From: an uncultured Bacteroidota bacterium
Lineage (GTDB): Bacteria > Bacteroidota > Bacteroidia > Flavobacteriales_F > PHOS-HE28
Assembly: GCA_902826215.1 (NCBI GenBank)
Contig: CADEDY010000003.1
Span: 213,299 to 277,298 of the forward strand
DNA length: 64,000 nt
Direction: 5' to 3'
This document shows, in pieces, positions 43,915 through 51,451 of this stretch (the first letter of the stretch is position 1; each line of letters begins with the position of its first letter). The position numbers and the translations under genes were made by a program. Under the pieces are notes generated by a model, which saw nothing but the letters and a program-made list of their open reading frames with translations, was not told the origin of the DNA and did no database searches.

Positions 43915-44145
43915 CCCAACCCAGCGAACAACGAGGCCACCTTGGTATTGACCGAGGCACTGGACGAACCGGGTACCTTCGTGGTATTCGATGCATTGGG
44001 TGCCGAAGTACTGCGGTTCGTGGTGCCCGTTGAAACCCTGCGATACACCATGAACACCGAAGCACTTGCACCGGCCATGTATCACTACCGGGTACTCGGC
44101 CCAACGGGTCTGGTGGGTGCAGGAAAGCTCACCATTGTAAGATGA
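43903..44145 (+). CDS. Orphan T9SS sorting domain (80 residues, probable remnant)
   Basis: From ATG 43903 the frame gives MSVIPNPANNEATLVLTEAL and ends GAGKLTIVR, a T9SS type A sorting domain with PNPANNEATL and ending TIVR. There is no signal peptide and no passenger domain. Its start lies inside the 57-bp promoter repeat, so it looks like a C-terminal fragment joined to a copied promoter and start. Its stop overlaps the start of the next gene (ATGA). It could still serve to couple translation of that gene. Confidence 0.55.
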   Translation: MSVIPNPANNEATLVLTEALDEPGTFVVFDALGAEVLRFVVPVETLRYTMNTEALAPAMYHYRVLGPTGLVGAGKLTIVR

Positions 44146-45674
44146 GCAAAGCCCGCTCCATCAAGCGCCACACGATCCCCAGATGGGCCGTTCGTGTGGC
44201 GCTGATGGTGGGGGTATTTCCGCTGTTCACTACCGCCGCAGCCCAGCAGGGCTTGAGCAATTTGTGGATGGGTGGTTTTGATAGCGATGGGCCGCCGCCT
44301 TTTGGAGGGGTGGACTTGGATTTCATTAATGGTGAACTGGAATTCTCATTTGAAGAAAGAGACATAGGGTTCAAGCGCACCAATACGAACATCACCAATG
44401 CTTCAGGCGAACTCTTGTTCAGCACGAATGGTTCATTCATTGCCAGTGCATTAGGGGATACAATGTTGAATGGCGCTGGTCTTAGTCCTAGTTGGTATAC
44501 CAGCCAGTATCAAGAAGGTTTCGCGATCCCACAAGGGGTTATTATCATCTCTCGACCACAATATCAAGACATCTACTACTTGTTCCATGTTACGATTGAC
44601 ATGCCAACAACGGCTAGCGCCTCACGCCTATACTTCAGCGTAGTCGATATGAGCGCGGAGGAAGGCGTTGGTGCTGTGGTGGATAAGAATCAAGTGTTGA
44701 TCGAGGATGAGTTGAACTCAGGGAAGCTATCGGCCGTGCGACATGCCAACGGCCGGGACTGGTGGTTGTTCTCGCACAAGCTCAATTCGAATGAGTTCTA
44801 TCGCTTGTTGGTGACACCCGATGGTGTCCAAGTGGACGGATCGCAAAGCACGGGCATTACCTGGCCATCGGACGCGGGTCAAGTTTGTTTCACATCGGTG
44901 GGTGACAAATTCGCTTACTTCTATGAAGATCTGGAAGTCCTGTCCTTTGATCGCTGTACAGGTCTTTTCGGAGCGTCATTGTTCACCACCGGTGATCAGT
45001 TCGATCATGGTCGTGGTGTCGCGTTCTCGCCCAGCGGTCGCTTCTTGTACTTGTCCACGGATTTCGACGTATATCAGTTCGATACGGAAGCCGACGACAT
45101 TGCCAACTCCGAGGTCCACATCGCCCATTGGGACAGCACCTATTCCCCCTTCCCTCCATTCGCTGCCTTGTTCAGCAATATGCAACTCGCCCCCGATGGC
45201 AAGATCTACATCGGCACGGGCAACAGTACTCAAGTCTTGCACGTGATCCACGACCCCGATGAGCCGGGTCTGGCCTGCAACATGGAGCAGCACGGTATCC
45301 AATTGGAGCGCTACTTCAGCAACTCCTTGCCCAACCACCCCAACTCCCACCTGGGCCCGGTGGATGGCAGTGTATGCGATAGTTTGGGGATCAACGTTGG
45401 GGTAGTTCCCCCCCTCTCCTTGGGTGAGGGGCCGGGGGTGAGGGCCTATCCCAACCCCAGCAACGGCGCGTTCATGCTGAGCTATGCAGCACAACCCGTT
45501 CGGGGTATACTGGAAGTGCGCAACACCGCCGGTCAGTTGGTGCTGCGCGAGCCGCTGCCGCAGTGGAGCACCGTGCACCACGTGGAACTCCAGGCCGCAC
45601 CGGGCATGTACCATGCGCAGGTCCGTTGGGGAGCGGTGAGCACCTCGACGCGTCTTATCCTCACCGAGCCATGA
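44142..45674 (+). CDS. Secreted beta-propeller-like protein with T9SS sorting domain
   Basis: This is a 510-residue protein. A signal peptide (VRVALMVGVFPLFTTAAAQQ) is preceded by an unusually long basic stretch (MSKARSIKRHTIPRW). Residues 35-415 carry repeats with FSHKLNSNEFYRL, GRGVAFSPSGRFLYLSTD and LAPDGKIYIGTG, consistent with a beta-propeller. A linker coding VVPPLSLGEGPGVRA precedes the sorting domain (AYPNPSNGAFMLSY). That linker is encoded by a REP-like palindrome. The start overlaps the upstream fragment by four bases. Confidence 0.85.
   Translation: MSKARSIKRHTIPRWAVRVALMVGVFPLFTTAAAQQGLSNLWMGGFDSDGPPPFGGVDLDFINGELEFSFEERDIGFKRTNTNITNASGELLFSTNGSFIASALGDTMLNGAGLSPSWYTSQYQEGFAIPQGVIIISRPQYQDIYYLFHVTIDMPTTASASRLYFSVVDMSAEEGVGAVVDKNQVLIEDELNSGKLSAVRHANGRDWWLFSHKLNSNEFYRLLVTPDGVQVDGSQSTGITWPSDAGQVCFTSVGDKFAYFYEDLEVLSFDRCTGLFGASLFTTGDQFDHGRGVAFSPSGRFLYLSTDFDVYQFDTEADDIANSEVHIAHWDSTYSPFPPFAALFSNMQLAPDGKIYIGTGNSTQVLHVIHDPDEPGLACNMEQHGIQLERYFSNSLPNHPNSHLGPVDGSVCDSLGINVGVVPPLSLGEGPGVRAYPNPSNGAFMLSYAAQPVRGILEVRNTAGQLVLREPLPQWSTVHHVELQAAPGMYHAQVRWGAVSTSTRLILTEP
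45408..45443 (+). repeat. In-frame REP-like palindrome coding PLSLGEGPGVR
   Basis: The C-rich run of CCCCCCTCTCC, TTGGGTGAGGGG and CCGGGGGTGAGG is a palindromic repeat type commonly found between genes. Here it lies inside a reading frame and encodes PPLSLGEGPGVR at the junction between the passenger and sorting domains. The frame is not broken. Confidence 0.6.
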
Positions 45675-45973
45675 GCATCCGCAACATCTTCCTCCTTGTG
45701 CTGGTGGTACCGGTGTTCGCACGGGCCCAGGGCCCGGCCACCTCAACGGCCCCAGTGCCGCTGAATGCGTGCACCTTGGCCGTGCTGTTGGCCAACCGCC
45801 CGCTGCCTATGGACGAGGCGCAGTGGTTGAAGCTGATGGAAGAGCCGGTGAACCGGAGCATGTATCCGCTGCTTGTGACACAGGCGATGCTGGATACCTT
45901 GGATGCACGGGAGTTGGATAGGCGGTTCCAGTATGTGATGGTGAAGGGGGGAAAGGGGTTGCTGGATAAGTAG
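45671..45973 (+). CDS. Small secreted protein, unknown function
   Basis: This is a 100-residue protein with a signal peptide (NIFLLVLVVPVFARAQG). The rest is helical (EAQWLKLMEEPVNRSMYPLL, DTLDARELDRRFQYVMV). Its ATG overlaps the stop of the T9SS gene (ATGA), so the pair is translationally coupled. It is followed by a repeat cluster. No family is recognised. Confidence 0.65.
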   Translation: MSIRNIFLLVLVVPVFARAQGPATSTAPVPLNACTLAVLLANRPLPMDEAQWLKLMEEPVNRSMYPLLVTQAMLDTLDARELDRRFQYVMVKGGKGLLDK

Positions 45974-46001
45974 TGCCGGACGGACTGTTGCGGTGAAGAA
46001 G

Positions 46002-46346
46002 CGGCGTCTCGCTGATGGTTGCTGGGTTGATCGGCTTTGGTGAGTCACCGGATAGACCGCTACCGCGTTCTTCCGGTGAGACGGGTTTTGGCAGATCGGT
46101 GCTAGGCTGCATGGTGGTGCCGACGTACCAGGTCCGTCACGCCGGGCGGAGGGTGTGCTTGTGAAAGGGGACCCGGCGTCTCACCGATGGTTGCTGCATT
46201 GGCGGGCCTTGGTGAGTCACCGGATAGAATGCTGCCGCTTTCTTCCGGTGTGACGTGCCTTGGTGAGTCACCGGATAGACCGCTGCCGCGTTCTTCCGGT
46301 GTGACGTCCTTTGGATGGATCGCTGCCAGGCTGCATGGTGGTGCCG
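46002..46346. repeat. Nested direct repeats upstream of the DUF4834 gene
   Basis: Three copies of a 50-bp core start at 46037, 46209 and 46260 (TTGGTGAGTCACCGGATAG, ending in TTCTTCCGGTG); the last two are 51 bp apart in tandem. Outer segments are also duplicated: CGGCGTCTC...GATGGTTGCTG at 46002 and 46174, and AGGCTGCATGGTGGTGCCG at 46104 and 46328. TCACCGG and CCGGTGTGA within each core can pair. The block holds no gene. Confidence 0.75.
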
Positions 46347-46348
46347 CT

Positions 46349-46405
46349 CGAAAGCCTGCGCAGGGCCTGCGGGACTATCTTTGGCCGCTTCCCATGAGCG
46401 TGATC
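46349..46405 (+). repeat. 57-bp repeat carrying a promoter and start codon (copy 2)
   Basis: This is the second copy of the block at 43858-43914. TATCTTTG (46376-46383) is 10 bases before the ATG at 46394, the start of the DUF4834 gene. Its first codons ATGAGCGTGATC match copy 1, so this may be the source copy. Confidence 0.65.
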
Positions 46406-46642
46406 GAAGCCAGTTTCAGCGGCACCGTACGGACCATCGGCCTCCTGGTGCTCATTTGGCTGGTGCTGCGCTGGGTGTTGCGGCTGCAGCAGGCCCGCCA
46501 ACGCCCCCCCGGCACCACCACCCAGCGCGGGCCACAACGCCCCAAGGGGGAGGTCCGCATCGAGAACATTGCTAACCCGAAGTCGGCTGGCGATGCGGCC
46601 GGCGGCACCATCGTCGACGCCGATTTCGAGGAGATCACGTAG
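46394..46642 (+). CDS. DUF4834 family small membrane protein
   Basis: This is an 82-residue protein. One transmembrane helix (TIGLLVLIWLVLRWVLRL) is followed by a basic, Gln/Pro-rich linker and a short acidic end (GGTIVDADFEEIT). This matches DUF4834, a short Bacteroidota protein family usually beside YfhO, as here (YfhO starts 24 bases after its stop). ATG 46394 is supported by the TAnnTTTG element 10 bases upstream. The role is unknown. Confidence 0.85.
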   Translation: MSVIEASFSGTVRTIGLLVLIWLVLRWVLRLQQARQRPPGTTTQRGPQRPKGEVRIENIANPKSAGDAAGGTIVDADFEEIT

Positions 46643-46666
46643 CCCTTCACCTTCCACCACCCCTCC

Positions 46667-49513
46667 ATGAACGTCCTCCCTTGGAAACGCCTGTTGCCCG
46701 TGTTCGCGGCCTTGGCGCTCTTCTACGCGCTCAGCCTTGTCTATTTCAGCCCCATGCTGGAGGGCAAGAGCCTGGACCAGCACGACATCAAGCAATGGCA
46801 GGGCATGGCCAAGGAGGTGGACGAGCACCGCGCCGCCACGGGCGAAGAAGCGCTGTGGACCGGTAGCATGTTCAGCGGCATGCCGGCCTACCAGATCTCG
46901 GTGAAGTGGACGAGCAATCTGCTCTCGTATGCCGACAAACTGTTCCACGGCTTCTTGCCGCGCCCGGCGAACTTCCTCTTCCTGTACCTGATGGGCATGT
47001 TCGTGCTGCTGCGGATCATGAGGGTGGATCCTTGGCTGTCGTTGGTGGGTGCCATCGCCTTCGCCTTCTCGTCGTACTTCTTCGTGATCCTGCCTGCTGG
47101 GCACACCAGCAAGGCCAGCGCCATCGGCTACATGCCCATGGTGCTGGGCGGGGTGTACCTGCTCTACCGTGGGCGCATGCTCTTGGGTGCCGCCCTGCTC
47201 GCCCTCTTCCTCGGGCTGGAGATCATGATGAACCACGTGCAGGTGACCTACTACCTGGCGATCTTGTTGGCGCTGTTCGTCCTCGCGGAGGCGGTGCGCG
47301 CCTTTCGGGCGAAGACGCTGGGCGACTTCGCGAAGCGATCCGGCCTGGGTGCCGTGGCCGTTACGCTGGCCGTGCTCTGCAACCTGGGCGTGCTCTGGAG
47401 CACCTTGGAATACGGCAAATACAGCACGCGCGGTTCCAGCGAGTTGACGATCCAAGCGGATGGCAGTTCGGCCGCTGGCCTCGATACCGGTGGGCTGAAC
47501 AGGACCTACGTAACGGATTACAGCTACGGCAAGCAGGAGACCTTCACGCTCTTGGTGCCCGATGCCAAAGGAGGGTTCACCAGCGCGTTGGGCAATGGGC
47601 CCGAGCTGCAAGGTGCCGACCCACGCTTCCGCCAGAACCTCGCGCAGATGAATCGCTACTGGGGCGATCAGCTCAGCACGGCCGGTCCGCAATACGCCGG
47701 GGTGATCGTGGTGCTGCTGATGATATTGATGCTGATGCAGGCGGAAGGCAAGGGTCGTTGGTGGCTGCTGGCGGCCTTCGCGGTGATCCTGTTGCAGATC
47801 ATGATCTCCAATGCCGCACCGTACAGCGAAGCGGGTGTGGGCTATATCGGTGGCATCAAGGCATCGCTGCTCGCTGGTGCATTGCTCATCGTGTACCTGC
47901 TCGTCGGTCTTTTCCTGGTGAGCGATGGACTCGTGTTCGCGCTCTTCAGTGCCTTGCTCGTCACGCTGCTGCTCTCGTGGGGCCGCAACCTGATGCCGCT
48001 CACCGATTTCTTCTTGGAGTATGTTCCGGGCTACAACAAGTTCCGGGCGGTCACCATCATTCTGGTCGTGGTGGAACTGGCAGCGCCCGTGCTCGGGATC
48101 CTGTATCTGGATCGCCTGATCAAGGAAGGCGGTTGGAGCAAGCTCGTGGAAAAGCGTTCGTTGATCGGCATCGGTGCGGTGCTCGGCGTGCTCTTCGCCA
48201 TGGCGTTGATGCCGGACAGCCTCTTCAATTTCGTGAGCGATCAGGAGCGGGAGATGCTCACCCAACAAGCCGAGGACCCGAAGATGGAGGCCATGGTGAT
48301 CTCCTTCGCCGATGAATTGAAGAGCGTTCGCATCGGCATGTTCCGTGCGGATGTACTGCGCAGTTTCGCATTCGTGGCAGGTGCAGGTCTGTTGCTGTTC
48401 TTCTTCGGTCGCAAGAAGATCGGCAAGGGCGTGCTGCTCGGCGGCCTGGGTGCCTTGATCCTGCTGGACCAATGGACCGTGGACAAGCGCTACATGAACA
48501 ACGACCGCGAACGTGGGCGCTATGTGCACTGGGTGGACGATGCCACGTTCGCGCATCCGTACACGGCGAACGCGGCCGACAAAGCGATCCTCGACGCGGA
48601 ATGGACACCCGCAGCGCAAGCCGACCACGACGTGAACATGGCCCGCTTGAAGGAGGAGAAGCAGAAGGAAGGTGGTGCGAACAAGATCATCAAGCCCGAC
48701 GAAGAACTCACCGAACGCTTCGCGAGTTTGCGCCGGCACGGTGGCTACCGCGTGCTGGGCTTGAACAACCCCTTCAACGATACGCGCATCAGTTATTTCC
48801 ACCGCAGCCTGGGCGGCTACCACGGCGCCAAGTTGAAGCGCTACCAAGAGCTCATCGAGTTCCAGCTCGGGCCCGCCATACAGCGCGTTGGCGGCCTGTT
48901 GCAGAGCGGCACCTCCTTGCCCGGTATGGACAGCCTGATGGCGCAGGAGGGCGTGCTGAACATGCTCAACACCCGCTACCTGATCTACAACCCGGATCGC
49001 CCGCCGATCCGCAACACCAATGCGTATGGCCCGGGTTGGTTCGTGGATGACGTGAAGTGGGTGAAGAACGCCGATGAGGAGATCACCGAACTCGGTACCA
49101 TCAACCCGGCGACGACGGCGTTGATCGATGAGCGTTATCGTGCCGCCATCGGCTCGGTCACGGTTGCACCGGATCCATCGGCAAGTGTGGAGTTGACGAA
49201 CTACGCCACCAACGAACTCACCTACACCGTGCGGTCGCAGCAGGGTGGCGTAGTGGTCTTCAGCGAGATCTGGTACGGACCGGATTGGGTGGCCACCATC
49301 GATGACAAGCCAGCCGACTACGCGCGCGCCGATTACGTGTTGCGCGCGATCGCCGTGCCGGGTGGCGAGCACACCGTGGTCTTCCGGATCGTGAGCACAC
49401 CTTACAACACCGCCAGTCCGATCGCGTTGGCTAGTAGTGTCCTGGTGCTGTTGTTGGTCATGGGTGCGTTGTTCTGGGAATGGCGGAGTCGGAACAAAGA
49501 GAACCGCGAGTGA
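46667..49513 (+). CDS. YfhO family membrane protein
   Basis: This is a 948-residue protein with about 13 transmembrane helices in the first 570 residues, beginning RLLPVFAALALFYALSLVYF, and a helix near the C-terminus (PIALASSVLVLLLVMGALFW). Between them is a large soluble domain (about 590-900). This is the YfhO layout; relatives are GT-C-like enzymes that glycosylate teichoic acids or other polymers. Conserved acidic residues occur in the first loop (KSLDQHDIKQWQGMAKEVDE). In the Bacteroidota setting the acceptor is unknown. It is co-oriented with DUF4834 and probably co-transcribed. Confidence 0.9.
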   Translation: MNVLPWKRLLPVFAALALFYALSLVYFSPMLEGKSLDQHDIKQWQGMAKEVDEHRAATGEEALWTGSMFSGMPAYQISVKWTSNLLSYADKLFHGFLPRPANFLFLYLMGMFVLLRIMRVDPWLSLVGAIAFAFSSYFFVILPAGHTSKASAIGYMPMVLGGVYLLYRGRMLLGAALLALFLGLEIMMNHVQVTYYLAILLALFVLAEAVRAFRAKTLGDFAKRSGLGAVAVTLAVLCNLGVLWSTLEYGKYSTRGSSELTIQADGSSAAGLDTGGLNRTYVTDYSYGKQETFTLLVPDAKGGFTSALGNGPELQGADPRFRQNLAQMNRYWGDQLSTAGPQYAGVIVVLLMILMLMQAEGKGRWWLLAAFAVILLQIMISNAAPYSEAGVGYIGGIKASLLAGALLIVYLLVGLFLVSDGLVFALFSALLVTLLLSWGRNLMPLTDFFLEYVPGYNKFRAVTIILVVVELAAPVLGILYLDRLIKEGGWSKLVEKRSLIGIGAVLGVLFAMALMPDSLFNFVSDQEREMLTQQAEDPKMEAMVISFADELKSVRIGMFRADVLRSFAFVAGAGLLLFFFGRKKIGKGVLLGGLGALILLDQWTVDKRYMNNDRERGRYVHWVDDATFAHPYTANAADKAILDAEWTPAAQADHDVNMARLKEEKQKEGGANKIIKPDEELTERFASLRRHGGYRVLGLNNPFNDTRISYFHRSLGGYHGAKLKRYQELIEFQLGPAIQRVGGLLQSGTSLPGMDSLMAQEGVLNMLNTRYLIYNPDRPPIRNTNAYGPGWFVDDVKWVKNADEEITELGTINPATTALIDERYRAAIGSVTVAPDPSASVELTNYATNELTYTVRSQQGGVVVFSEIWYGPDWVATIDDKPADYARADYVLRAIAVPGGEHTVVFRIVSTPYNTASPIALASSVLVLLLVMGALFWEWRSRNKENRE

Positions 49514-49624
49514 CCGGGGATGGACGGGAATGCATTACGGGTTGAGGGTTTACGGGTATTGCCGAACTGGTAGGTTGAAGTTGGTTGGGTGTTGTGCGTC
49601 ATCCTAAGGTAAAGCCGTTCTAGC

Positions 49625-49927
49625 ATGCGATCGAGTTCCTTACACATGTCGATCATAGCCTTGGCGGTTTTGTTCAACCTGATAGTGAATTTCGTTCTAG
49701 TGCCCTATTCGCAAGACATGGCAAATAGCCATACGCCTAGCGCGCCGCTATTTGGTGCGATACTGATCGGAATAGGTGTTCTGGTACTCGGAGTTGAGAT
49801 CATGCGATTCAAAAGAACGAGGGACTATATTGAACTTTCCGTCATCTTGATCAGCAGTCTCTTGTTGAGTTACGGGGTGTACCGTCTCTTCGCATTATCT
49901 TGTGAGAGCTGTACGAACGGAGGTTGA
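49625..49927 (+). CDS. Small three-helix membrane protein
   Basis: This is a 100-residue protein with three hydrophobic segments (IIALAVLFNLIVNFVLVPY, PLFGAILIGIGVLVLGVEIM, YIELSVILISSLLLSYGVY) and a C-terminal Cys pair (SCESCTNGG). No motif is recognised. It is separated from YfhO by 111 bases with no visible feature. The base composition is more AT-rich than YfhO. Confidence 0.6.
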   Translation: MRSSSLHMSIIALAVLFNLIVNFVLVPYSQDMANSHTPSAPLFGAILIGIGVLVLGVEIMRFKRTRDYIELSVILISSLLLSYGVYRLFALSCESCTNGG

Positions 49928-50113
49928 ATGAATGGTGATTTCAGGACAAGGACATAGGAGCATGCTGTGCAGCGCCATGCCTCATGTATTGTTCTTTGGC
50001 AGGCCTCCCTTCTTCCCCTTTGATCCGGGTGTATCAGTGTCCATCCGTGGTTCGTATTCGTGCATTCCATTCACGTACATCCCCGTCCATTCACGGTTCA
50101 ATAAACTGTCCCG

Positions 50114-51391
50114 GTGAAGCGTGTCCTCATCATCGCCTACTACTGGCCGCCCAATGCCGGTGTGGGGGTGTATCGGTGGCTGAAGTTCACGAAGTACCTG
50201 CCGCAATTCGGTTGGCAACCGGTGGTGTACACCCCGGAGAACCCGGAGCTGATGGCGGTGGATGAGCACCTGGTGAAGGACATTCCACCGGAAGCCGAGG
50301 TGATCAAAGCGCCGATCACCGAGCCGTATGCGTGGTACAAGCGCCTCACCGGAAAGAAGTCCGACGAACGCTTACAGACCGCTTTCCTGCGTGAAGAAGG
50401 CGGAACCAGCTGGAAGGAGGACATGGCCAACTGGGTGCGCAGCAACTTCTTCATTCCCGATGCCCGCGTCTGGTGGGTGAAGCCCTCGGTGCGCCGTTTG
50501 GAAGGCTACTTGAAGCAGCACCCTGTGGATGTGATCGTCACGACCGGTTCGCCGCACAGCCTGCACCTGATCGGCCGCGAATTGAAGAAGCGCACGGGCC
50601 TGCCGTGGGTCGCCGACTTCCGTGATCCGTGGACGAACATCGACTACTACCCGCAGCTCAAACTCACGCGCTTGGCCGATGCCGAGCAGCACCGCTTGGA
50701 ACGGGCCGTACTCACCGAAGCCGACCTCACGCTCACCGTCAGCTGGACCTGGGCGGAAGAATTGCGCGACCTCGGCGGGAAGCGCGTGGAGGTGATCACC
50801 AACGGTTTCGATACCGATGACCTTCCTGGAACGGCTGCACCGTTGGATGCCGAATGGTCGTTGGTGCACGTGGGATCCATCAGCGGCACACGCGATGTGC
50901 CCGAGCTGTGGAAGGCGCTGGCCGCACGGATCGAGCGCGATGCGGAGTTCCGTGCGAAGTTCCGGTTGCGCCTGGTGGGTGCGGTGGACCATACCGTACA
51001 GCGCAGCATCGAAGAAGCGGGTCTCACCGCGTTCGTGGAGCGCATCGGTCAGGTGGGTCATGAAGAAGCCCTGCATCACATGCAACGCGCACGAGCCCTG
51101 CTCTTGCCGGTGAACGACACCCCGAACGCCAGCGGATTCCTCCCGGCCAAGGTGTTCGAGTACCTCTCCGTTGGGCGGCCGATCCTGGCCATCGGTCCGG
51201 CCGGTGCCGACATCGAACGCGTGCTCGGTGGTGCGCATGCGTTCGTGGTGCGCGGGGATCAAGAGGCGATTCAGACGGCCGTGGAAGGCCTCTTCGCTGG
51301 AACCAACACCGCCGAGATGAACGTCGGTCATTTCGACCGCAAGCACTTGACCGGCCGTCTGGCGGAATTGCTCGATGGCGTCCGCGCGTAG
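50114..51391 (+). CDS. Glycosyltransferase, GT4-like (GT-B fold)
   Basis: This 425-residue protein starts with VLIIAYYWPPNAGVGVYRWL, the G-rich N-terminal loop of GT-B enzymes. VIVTTGSPHSLHLIG and WVADFRDPWTN are typical of family 4 enzymes that build surface polysaccharides. The C-terminal half has a nucleotide-sugar site (VHVGSISGTRD, ARALLLPVNDTPNASGFLPA with KVFEYLSVGRPIL, where the Glu contacts the sugar nucleotide). The start codon is GTG 50114. It opens the polysaccharide locus; the flippase gene follows after 60 bases. Confidence 0.9.
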   Translation: MKRVLIIAYYWPPNAGVGVYRWLKFTKYLPQFGWQPVVYTPENPELMAVDEHLVKDIPPEAEVIKAPITEPYAWYKRLTGKKSDERLQTAFLREEGGTSWKEDMANWVRSNFFIPDARVWWVKPSVRRLEGYLKQHPVDVIVTTGSPHSLHLIGRELKKRTGLPWVADFRDPWTNIDYYPQLKLTRLADAEQHRLERAVLTEADLTLTVSWTWAEELRDLGGKRVEVITNGFDTDDLPGTAAPLDAEWSLVHVGSISGTRDVPELWKALAARIERDAEFRAKFRLRLVGAVDHTVQRSIEEAGLTAFVERIGQVGHEEALHHMQRARALLLPVNDTPNASGFLPAKVFEYLSVGRPILAIGPAGADIERVLGGAHAFVVRGDQEAIQTAVEGLFAGTNTAEMNVGHFDRKHLTGRLAELLDGVRA

Positions 51392-51401
51392 TGCAGGCCG
51401 C

Positions 51402-51409
51402 TACTTTCG
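51402..51409 (+). promoter_or_regulatory. -7 promoter-like element TACTTTCG
   Basis: TACTTTCG, the same octamer as at 31685-31692, lies 42 bases before the flippase start at 51452. It could give the flippase-glycosyltransferase-acetyltransferase part its own promoter. Confidence 0.35.
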
Positions 51410-51451
51410 CGCTGTGCGCTACAACTCACATCCAGCCCTGCTGACCGGCCC

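Noticed and set aside
46268..49372. 1034-codon open frame on the minus strand inside yfhO
   Set aside because: It is antisense to a clear YfhO protein; the His/Arg/Gln-rich translation is what high-GC codon usage gives in the opposite strand.
51402..51451. Internal promoter making the flippase operon independent of the first glycosyltransferase
   Set aside because: The -7-like octamer is real but no -33 element or start data support it, so it is kept only as a low-confidence site.
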